Origin: Kiritimatiellia bacterium
GTDB lineage: Bacteria > Verrucomicrobiota > Kiritimatiellia > RFP12 > UBA1067
Direction of reading: 5' to 3'
Length of the DNA stretch: 32,652 nucleotides
NCBI GenBank assembly: GCA_017403825.1
Contig: JAFRDO010000020.1
Location: 1 to 32,652 of the forward strand
Below the pieces are notes generated by a model. That model ran no database searches, had not been told where the DNA came from, and was given only the letters and a program-made list of their open reading frames with translations. Numbering within the stretch: position 1 is the first letter of the stretch; each line of letters starts with the position of its first letter. Positions 1 through 6,168 of this stretch are shown here, in pieces. The position numbers were made by a program, and so were the translations under genes.

Positions 1-765
1 GACATGCTGGACGCCCTGAGGCGCGCGGCGGAGTTCAGCGGGGTGAACGTCGGGGCGTTCGCCGTCATGGACAACCACTTCCACGTGGTCGTCCAGGTGC
101 CCGCGCATGCGGGGACTGTCCCCGAGGAGGAGGTACTGCGGCGCTACACGGTCCTGATGGGCGGCAGGGCGTCATTGCGGCTGGAGGCGCGCCTCCGCAG
201 CCTGCGCGAAAGTGGCGACGCTGCCGCCGCCGAGGCCGAGCTCGGCAGGCTGCGTGCGCGTATGCACGACCTCAGCCAGTTCGTCAAGACGTTCAAGGAG
301 GAGTTCGGGCGGCTCTTCCGCAGGCGCGGCCCGTTCCCCGGGACGCTGTGGGAAGGGAGGTTCAGGAGCACTCTCATAGGTGGGGCGGAGTACTTGAGGA
401 GGTGCGCGGCTTACGTGGAGATGAACCCGGTTAGGGCCGGGCTCGCCGCACGCGCGGCCGACTACGCGTGGAACACCGTCGGGGCGGCGAGGCGCGGCGA
501 CGCGTTCGCGGCCCGCTGCCGCAAGTGGCTGCTTTCTGTCCTCGGCGTCATAACCGGGGACAGTCCCCTGGAGGAGAGGCGGCTCATGAGGCGGATAGCG
601 CAGGTGTCTTGCGGGAAGATACTCGGGAGCGCTGCGTTCGTGTCTGAGATGCTGGGGCGGTTCTCGGACAGTGTGCGGTCGCGGAGCGCGCGTGCGAGGG
701 CGGTGGACGGGATCGGGTACGCGTCCCACGGCTGGAGGCTGGCGGCGCAGATGGCGGCGGCGTGA
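1..765 (+). CDS. REP-associated tyrosine transposase (RAYT, Y1_Tnp/IS200-like), 5' end outside window
   Basis: The frame is open at base 1, so the N-terminus is missing. The HUH metal-binding motif is visible as DNHFHVVV (His codons at 76-78 and 82-84), followed by a basic helical stretch and the motif YVEMNPVRAGL, whose Tyr (codon 412-414) matches the catalytic tyrosine of RAYT/IS200-type single-strand transposases. RAYTs are usually domesticated single-copy enzymes that act on palindromic REP elements rather than moving themselves. Here GGGGACTGTCCCC-type palindromes lie inside the gene (111-123, 556-568) and just behind it (806-844), which supports this assignment. The C-terminal 90 residues are rich in Arg and Ala and I recognise no domain in them. 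It has no partner gene in the window. The family call is firm; whether it is active cannot be judged without the 5' end. Confidence 0.85.
   Translation, partial: DMLDALRRAAEFSGVNVGAFAVMDNHFHVVVQVPAHAGTVPEEEVLRRYTVLMGGRASLRLEARLRSLRESGDAAAAEAELGRLRARMHDLSQFVKTFKEEFGRLFRRRGPFPGTLWEGRFRSTLIGGAEYLRRCAAYVEMNPVRAGLAARAADYAWNTVGAARRGDAFAARCRKWLLSVLGVITGDSPLEERRLMRRIAQVSCGKILGSAAFVSEMLGRFSDSVRSRSARARAVDGIGYASHGWRLAAQMAAA
111..123. repeat. GGGGACTGTCCCC palindrome inside transposase gene
   Basis: Perfect 13-bp palindrome (GGGGAC-T-GTCCCC). It lies in frame within the transposase coding sequence and encodes part of AGTVPEE. It is one of four related copies in the first 850 bases, so it is probably the element recognised by this RAYT. 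Confidence 0.75.
556..568. repeat. GGGGACAGTCCCC palindrome inside transposase gene, opposite orientation
   Basis: Exact reverse complement of the copy at 111-123. It is also in frame and encodes part of TGDSPLEE in the transposase. Confidence 0.75.
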
Positions 766-805
766 GCGAGGGCGGAAGCATGGATTGCGGCATTGGAAAA
801 CAAAT

Positions 806-844
806 GAGGACTGTCCCCGGATGAAACAAGGAGGGACTGTCCCC
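806..844. repeat. Pair of direct GGACTGTCCCCGGA repeats downstream of transposase
   Basis: Two copies of GAGG(G)ACTGTCCCCGGA (806-818 and 832-844) in direct orientation, 26 bp apart. Each has one mismatch to the 13-bp palindrome in its left arm. They sit between the transposase stop and the promoter of the next gene, the usual place for REP-like units. Nothing else was recognised in 766-878. Confidence 0.7.
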
Positions 845-878
845 GGAGGGCGCATCTGTGGCGAGGGACGGCGCGAAA

Positions 879-887
879 TGGTATAAT
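879..887 (+). promoter_or_regulatory. Extended -10 promoter for debranching enzyme gene
   Basis: TGGTATAAT, a perfect extended -10 element for a sigma-70-type polymerase, 39 bp before the chosen ATG at 927. The best candidate -35 at 17 bp spacing (TGGCGA, 859-864) is poor. The same motif recurs before most transcription units here. Confidence 0.65.
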
Positions 888-926
888 AGAAGATATGAAG
901 TGCAAAGAAAGAACGGCGGCGGGAAG

Positions 927-3900
927 ATGACGCAGACCCCATTGCCGGGAGATTTTCTCTTGAAGTGGCGCGGCGATTCGCTGACGGTGACGCTCAGCCT
1001 TGACGCTCCTCGCCGCGGTCGTGCCGCGTTCCGCACTAACATCGGCCACGCGGCTGTGCGCCGTCAGGAAATCATTGATGCGACCGAGAAGGGACTGACC
1101 CCACTGGCGCGGGCGTGGTCTGACATACCGCTTCCCGAGGTCGCCCCAGGCGTCTTTCAGGCCGAGATTCCGCTCGATGAGGTCGGGGTGTTCTCAGGCA
1201 AGGCATGCTTCATTCCTGAGGGCGAGCATGTGCCGGAATGGCCCGAAGGCCGCAACACCCACGTGAAGGTGGAAAGCGCCGAAACCAGGCGTGCGAACTC
1301 CATATACTGCGTCTTCCCCCGGCAGTTCGGCTCTTTCCGCGAAATTGTCCGCCGATTGCCGCACATAATGTACACGATGGGCTTTCGCATCGTGCAGACT
1401 CTGCCCCCATTCCCAGTGCCGACGACTTATGCGGTCATGGGCGAATACGGCTGCCCGTTCGCCGCGACCGACTTCCTGTCGGTCGATCCCGCGATGGCGG
1501 AGTTCGACGAGAGGGCGACTCCGCTTGAGCAGTTCAAGGAGCTGATCGGTGCCGTGCATGCTCGTGGCGGGCTCTTCTTCATCGACCTGCCCGCCAACCA
1601 CACCGGCTGGGCCTCGGCGCTGCAGACGCACCACCCCGACTGGTTCCACCGCGAGGCGGACGGACGCTTCGTCTCGCCTGGCGCTTGGGGCGTGACTTGG
1701 GCTGACTTGGTGGAGCTCGACTATTCCAACGCCGGACTGCGCACCTACATGGCGGACGTATTCCTGTTCTGGTGCCGGATTGGCGTGGACGGCTTCCGTT
1801 GCGACGCCGGCTACATGATTCCGGCCGAGACATGGGAATACATCGTAGCCAAGGTCCGTGACGAGTATCCTGACACCGTTTTTATGCTGGAAGGCCTTGG
1901 CGGCCGTGTCGAGACTACAGACCGGCTGCTCGCCGAGTCGAACCTCGACTGGGCCTATTCCGAGATGTTCCAGACATACGACCGTGGTGCGTTCGAATGG
2001 TACCTGCCTGGCGCGATAGCGCGGTCGGAGCGCTACGGCACGCTTGTTCACTTTGCCGAAACGCACGACAACGATCGTCTCGCCAAGGGTGGGGAGACAT
2101 ATGCCAGGCTGCGCGTGCAGCTCGCCGCGCTGTTGAGCGCACAGGGCGCGTGGGGCATCGCCAACGGCGTAGAGTGGTATTGCCGCGAAAAGATAGACGT
2201 CCACGGCAAGAGCGATCTCTCATGGGGCGCCGAACGGAACATGGTCGGCCTCATTGCGAAACTCAACCGCATCCTTGCCACCCACCCGTCGTTCGACGGT
2301 CCCTGCCATCTGGAGCTCGTCACGCGTGGAGACGGCAACACTCTCGCCGTTGCGCGAAACGGGCTGCTCGTGCTGGCAAACCTCGATTGCTCCGCCGCCG
2401 CTACCATCGATTGGGATCGCCAGTCGTTCGACGCTGCGGAGGCATGTGATATTTTGACTGGCGTCGCGTTCAGAACTGCGGAGCCGGTGCCGCTTGAGCC
2501 TGGCCAAGTTCTCTGTCTCGCCGCCTCAGGCGCTCCGTCGTCGGACGCTAAGGCATCTGTCGTGCCTTCCGTGCGTCACGTCGCCAAGCCGCTTTTCCAC
2601 GTCGTCTTTCCGCGTGACGTGCAGCGTGACGTGGTTGTGCCTGAAGGGCAGGCGGTGGAGATCTCGGCTCCGTCGCATTTTCGCATGCGCCTCATCGATC
2701 CCGAAACGGGGAAGACGATCCGCGTCTGCCGTTCGGAAGGTAATGTTGTCGTCATTGAGGCTCCACAGTATCGCGGGGACGGCACGCGTTGCCGCATTCT
2801 CAGCCTCGACATTTCGCGCTACGAGGACGGACGTGCCGTGCGTACCCATTCGCGCTTTCTAATTCCGCCGCCGCCAAAGCGTGCGAGGGTAAGGCTGTCT
2901 CTCGGCGGCGAGGAGGTCCGTGCGCATCCGTACTGGCGCACGATCCTCTCCAACGGCGCGGGCGCGGCGGCGCAGGTTCGCCTTGGATGGGGTGAGATAC
3001 GCTCGCAGTACGATGCGCTTCTCGCGGCCAATCCGAATCCGGCCGTGCCGTCCGACAGGCTTTGCCTCTGGGCCCGCACGCGTTGCTGGCTGCAGCGCGA
3101 AGGCTACCTGCGCGAGCTGGACAGGCAGTGCGTGACGCGTTTTGCCGCCGATCCGGCAGGACACTTTGCGCGGTGGGAGTTCTCGGTTCCGTGCGGCATG
3201 GGCATGGAGACTGCGTTCGTCTTTACGCTCGCCCTGGCCGAGGGACGTAACGAGGCCGTGCTGAAGGTCGAGCGTCCGTCGGCTGCTGCACGCGAAGTCG
3301 GCGAGAAGGTTCGCATCGTGTTCCGTCCCGACATCGAGTGGCGCAACTTCCACGCGTCCACCAAGGCGTTCGGCGGCCCCGAGAACCTCTTCCCGGCGAA
3401 GAGTGAGGCGACTGCGGACGGATTCCTGTTCCATCCCGCCGAGGGGGCGTTCCGGCTGAGCGTCGCAGGCGGCGTCTACCATCACGAGCCGCAATGGACA
3501 TACAACGTCGCCCATGCGGAGGAGGCGGAGCGCGGACAGGAGCCGAGCGGCGACCTGTTCAGTCCGGGCTGGATCAGCGCCGACATGGGAATCGGCGACA
3601 CCGTGACGCTGACCGGACGTCTGGAGGACGCGGCCAGTCCGGCGCGTGACAGCACGTCCGACGCGTGCCTCGCGCCGCCTGACGAAAAGCCTTCGCTTCC
3701 GTTCTCCGCCGCGCTTCGCCGAGCGATGGATTTGTTCATCGTCCGCCGCGACGACCTCAAGACCGTCATCGCAGGTTATCCGTGGTTCCTCGACTGGGGC
3801 CGCGACACGTTCATCTTCTTGCGCGGCATGATCGCAGCCGGCATGATGGACGACGCGCTTCGCATACTCAAGGCGTTCGCGGCGTTTGAAGAGAACGGAA

Positions 3901-4781
3901 CCCTGCCCAACATAATCTTCGGCAAGACTGCCGGCAACCGCGACACGACGGACGCGCCGCTGTGGTTCGTAAGATGCGTGGAAGAGTGCGGCAAGAAAGC
4001 CCAAGTCCCAGCTCTCATGTCCGCCTGCGAGTCGATCGTCGACAATTACATCAAAGGAACGCCAAACGGCATTCATGTCGACGCCGATTCGGGGCTCGTC
4101 TGGTCGCCGTCGCACTTCACATGGATGGACACTAACTACCCGGCATGCACGCCGCGCGTCGGTTATCCGGTGGAAGTGCAGGCGTTATGGATATCTGCTC
4201 TGCGATTCCTTGGCCGACGCGATCTGGCTGAGCGAGCCAAGGCGTCGGTAGAACGCTTGTTCAAGTGGGAGTTCGGCTACCGCGATTGCCTGTCCGCACC
4301 CAACGGAGAGCCGGCCGCGAACGCCACGCCCGAGGACACGATACGTCCGAACCAGCTCTTCCTCGTCACGCTGGGCGTGACTGATGACCCGTCTGTCCTC
4401 CGGGCTACGGAAGAGCTTCTGGTGCCAGGGGGAATCAGGTCGCTCAACGCGGGACACCCGCTGTACAAAGGCGTCTACGCCGGCGACGAGGACTCGTCGC
4501 GCAAGCCGGCATATCACAACGGCACGGTATGGGCATGGCCGTTTCCGCTTTATGCGGAAGCACTGGCGGCTATCAAGTCGTGTCCGAAGGAGGTCGCCCT
4601 TTCGTTGCTGGCAGGCGCGGTGGAGAACCTGAACGCCGGTTGCGTGGGCCACATGAGCGAGATCGCTGACGGCGACTCGCCTCATGCGCAGAAGGGCTGC
4701 GCCGCACAGGCATGGAGCGTCAGCGAGCTGCTTCGCGTCTGGCTGAAGCTGGGCGGACGGCAAACTCCTGTTCGCGGGTGA
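927..4781 (+). CDS. Bifunctional glycogen debranching enzyme, GH13-like plus GH133 domains
   Basis: A 1284-residue cytoplasmic enzyme expected to trim glycogen branch points. The N-terminal half is an alpha-amylase-type barrel with all four GH13 signatures: DLPANH (220-225), GFRCDAG with candidate nucleophile D293, acid/base E322 in MLEGLGG, and THDND (D381). The C-terminal half is an amylo-alpha-1,6-glucosidase (GH133): GYPWFLDWGRDTF starts at 950 (D956, D960), followed by GTLPNIIFG, TDAPLWF, SPSHFTWMDTNYPACTPRVG and HNGTVWAWPFPLYAEA. Having both transferase-like and glucosidase domains resembles the eukaryotic AGL layout, whereas many bacterial GH133 enzymes have only a beta-sandwich N-domain. 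I chose ATG 927 over an in-frame ATG at 858 because 858 lies upstream of the -10 element. It is a single-gene unit; the next promoter overlaps its 3' edge. Confidence 0.9.
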   Translation: MTQTPLPGDFLLKWRGDSLTVTLSLDAPRRGRAAFRTNIGHAAVRRQEIIDATEKGLTPLARAWSDIPLPEVAPGVFQAEIPLDEVGVFSGKACFIPEGEHVPEWPEGRNTHVKVESAETRRANSIYCVFPRQFGSFREIVRRLPHIMYTMGFRIVQTLPPFPVPTTYAVMGEYGCPFAATDFLSVDPAMAEFDERATPLEQFKELIGAVHARGGLFFIDLPANHTGWASALQTHHPDWFHREADGRFVSPGAWGVTWADLVELDYSNAGLRTYMADVFLFWCRIGVDGFRCDAGYMIPAETWEYIVAKVRDEYPDTVFMLEGLGGRVETTDRLLAESNLDWAYSEMFQTYDRGAFEWYLPGAIARSERYGTLVHFAETHDNDRLAKGGETYARLRVQLAALLSAQGAWGIANGVEWYCREKIDVHGKSDLSWGAERNMVGLIAKLNRILATHPSFDGPCHLELVTRGDGNTLAVARNGLLVLANLDCSAAATIDWDRQSFDAAEACDILTGVAFRTAEPVPLEPGQVLCLAASGAPSSDAKASVVPSVRHVAKPLFHVVFPRDVQRDVVVPEGQAVEISAPSHFRMRLIDPETGKTIRVCRSEGNVVVIEAPQYRGDGTRCRILSLDISRYEDGRAVRTHSRFLIPPPPKRARVRLSLGGEEVRAHPYWRTILSNGAGAAAQVRLGWGEIRSQYDALLAANPNPAVPSDRLCLWARTRCWLQREGYLRELDRQCVTRFAADPAGHFARWEFSVPCGMGMETAFVFTLALAEGRNEAVLKVERPSAAAREVGEKVRIVFRPDIEWRNFHASTKAFGGPENLFPAKSEATADGFLFHPAEGAFRLSVAGGVYHHEPQWTYNVAHAEEAERGQEPSGDLFSPGWISADMGIGDTVTLTGRLEDAASPARDSTSDACLAPPDEKPSLPFSAALRRAMDLFIVRRDDLKTVIAGYPWFLDWGRDTFIFLRGMIAAGMMDDALRILKAFAAFEENGTLPNIIFGKTAGNRDTTDAPLWFVRCVEECGKKAQVPALMSACESIVDNYIKGTPNGIHVDADSGLVWSPSHFTWMDTNYPACTPRVGYPVEVQALWISALRFLGRRDLAERAKASVERLFKWEFGYRDCLSAPNGEPAANATPEDTIRPNQLFLVTLGVTDDPSVLRATEELLVPGGIRSLNAGHPLYKGVYAGDEDSSRKPAYHNGTVWAWPFPLYAEALAAIKSCPKEVALSLLAGAVENLNAGCVGHMSEIADGDSPHAQKGCAAQAWSVSELLRVWLKLGGRQTPVRG

Positions 4782-4786
4782 AGATG

Positions 4787-4795
4787 TGGTATAAT
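4787..4795 (+). promoter_or_regulatory. Extended -10 promoter for nadD-FTR/tcdA unit
   Basis: TGGTATAAT begins 5 bp after the stop of the debranching enzyme gene and 29 bp before the ATG at 4824. No convincing -35 at the expected spacing. Confidence 0.65.
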
Positions 4796-4823
4796 GTACG
4801 GCGTGGTCAAGGCAGGTGACACC

Positions 4824-5459
4824 ATGAGAATAGGAATATACGGAGGAAGCTTCAATCCGGTCCATTTCGGCCATGTCGGCATCGCCCGCCGCGCGATTGA
4901 CGACCTTTCGCTGGACCGGCTTATAGTGCTGCCCGCAAGCGTTTCGCCGTTCAAGACCGGTGACGCGCCGCCGCCGATGCCGTGGGACCGCATCGAGCTT
5001 GTCCAAGCCGCGTTCCGCGATGTGGAGAAGGCTGTCGTGGACCTGCGGGAGATCGAGCGTGGCGGCGTCTCCTATGCCATCGACACGGTGCGCGAGATTG
5101 CTTCTGAGAACCCGGGCGCGGAACTCTTCTTCATCGTCGGCGAAGACGCTCTTGAAGGCGTGCCGCGTTGGAAGGACAGCGACGAGCTGCAACGCCTCTG
5201 CACATTCAAGGCGTATCCGCGAACCAGGGAGTCCTCTTCGGAGATTCGCCGCCTCTTTGCGGAGACTGGCGTAAAGGTCAACCCTGACGAGCGGATCGCC
5301 AAGACCGTGCGGGAGGGGATCGTGCGCAAGGGCGGCTACTGTCCGTGCCGTCTGCCGAAGTTGCCGGAGTTCTTCTGTCCGTGCGACGAGTTCAAGGGTC
5401 AGATGGCCGATCCATCGTATCACGGGCCATGCCATTGCCGCCTTTACCTGAAGCCATGA
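4824..5459 (+). CDS. nadD: Nicotinate-nucleotide adenylyltransferase fused to ferredoxin:thioredoxin-reductase-like domain
   Basis: 211 residues. The N-terminal part is NadD, which adenylylates nicotinate mononucleotide in NAD synthesis: GGSFNPVHFGH (7-17) is the nucleotidyltransferase (T/H)xGH site, and SSSEIRR (137-143) is the family SSxxIR motif. From about residue 150 the usual NadD tail is replaced by a ~60-residue domain with three Cys pairs, CPC (173/175), CPC (185/187) and CHC (203/205), ending CHCRLYLKP. This is the pattern of the catalytic chain of ferredoxin:thioredoxin reductase, which holds a [4Fe-4S] cluster next to a redox disulfide. The spacer between the NadD core and SSxxIR also looks about 20 residues shorter than usual. 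No stop, or ATG/GTG/TTG at the domain border, would separate the two parts. Start 4824 places MRIGIYGGSF at the N-terminus. Its stop overlaps the next start (ATGA). The role of the Fe-S domain is unknown. Confidence 0.85.
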   Translation: MRIGIYGGSFNPVHFGHVGIARRAIDDLSLDRLIVLPASVSPFKTGDAPPPMPWDRIELVQAAFRDVEKAVVDLREIERGGVSYAIDTVREIASENPGAELFFIVGEDALEGVPRWKDSDELQRLCTFKAYPRTRESSSEIRRLFAETGVKVNPDERIAKTVREGIVRKGGYCPCRLPKLPEFFCPCDEFKGQMADPSYHGPCHCRLYLKP

Positions 5460-6136
5460 ACGACGAGGCGTGTTCGCGCACTGCGGCCTTGCTGGGCGAA
5501 GCGGCGATGGCGCGCCTCGCCTCGGCGCATGTGCTTGTCGTGGGCGTTGGCGGCGTCGGCAGCTGGTGCGCCGAGGCGCTATTGCGCACGGGCGTAGGAC
5601 ATCTGACGTTGATGGACGATGACGCCGTAGTTGCCTCGAACCTGAACAGGCAGTGCCAGGCGACGGAAGTGACGCTGGGGCGCCCCAAGGTCGATGCGCT
5701 GCGAGAGCGTCTGCTTTCAATCTGTCCTGACGCCGACGTGACGGCCCGGGCCGTGCGGTTCACCGGGTCGGAGGACATCTCCGGCTTTGATGCGGTCGTT
5801 GACGCCATTGACAGCGTCGCATGCAAGGCGGCGCTCGTTCTGAAGGCGTGCGAGTTGAAGATCCCCGTCGTGTCCAGCATGGGCGCGGCGCTGAGGACCG
5901 ATCCTTCGCGTGTTCGCGTGACGCGATTCGACAAGGTGTCGGGGGACGGTCTCGCCCGTGCCCTGCGCAGGCGCTTCCGTGAGGGGGGGCGCGTTCCGCC
6001 GCGGTTTGACTGCGTCTGGAGCGACGAGCCGCCGCGCCGCATCGCGGTGCGCGGCAGCATTATGCCCGTTACTGCGTCCTTCGGCATGTGTCTGGCTTCG
6101 CGCGTAATCGAATCCTTGATTGATTTTTGCCATTGA
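5456..6136 (+). CDS. tcdA: tRNA threonylcarbamoyladenosine dehydratase, ThiF/E1-like
   Basis: 226 residues. Opening SRTAALLGEAAMARLASAHV followed by GVGGVGSWCAEAL (nucleotide-binding glycine loop), LMDDDAVVASNLNRQ and AIDSVACKAAL are the marks of the TcdA (CsdL/YgdL) branch of the ThiF/MoeB/E1 superfamily. These enzymes use ATP to cyclise t6A to ct6A at tRNA position 37. It is slightly shorter than the E. coli protein. The start at 5456 overlaps the nadD-FTR stop by 4 bp, so the two are translationally coupled; an in-frame ATG at 5345 would run through the upstream gene and is rejected. Another ThiF-type adenylyltransferase cannot be excluded from sequence alone, but the opening motif favours TcdA. 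Confidence 0.85.
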   Translation: MNDEACSRTAALLGEAAMARLASAHVLVVGVGGVGSWCAEALLRTGVGHLTLMDDDAVVASNLNRQCQATEVTLGRPKVDALRERLLSICPDADVTARAVRFTGSEDISGFDAVVDAIDSVACKAALVLKACELKIPVVSSMGAALRTDPSRVRVTRFDKVSGDGLARALRRRFREGGRVPPRFDCVWSDEPPRRIAVRGSIMPVTASFGMCLASRVIESLIDFCH

Positions 6137-6152
6137 ATGCCGTGGGCGGATA

Positions 6153-6161
6153 TGAGATAAT
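6153..6161 (+). promoter_or_regulatory. Possible extended -10 for glycerol-phosphate operon
   Basis: TGAGATAAT, 5 of 6 match to TATAAT with the TGN extension. It lies only 7 bp before the ATG at 6169, so a transcript from here would be leaderless or nearly so. Confidence 0.4.
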
Positions 6162-6168
6162 AGAGAGC

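Noticed and set aside
1194..2204. Long open frames on the minus strand (for example opposite the debranching enzyme, the GH127 gene and the last gene)
   Set aside because: They are mirror frames of GC-rich coding sequence, with Arg/Pro/His-rich translations, no recognisable motifs and no ribosome sites; the + strand frames have clear families.
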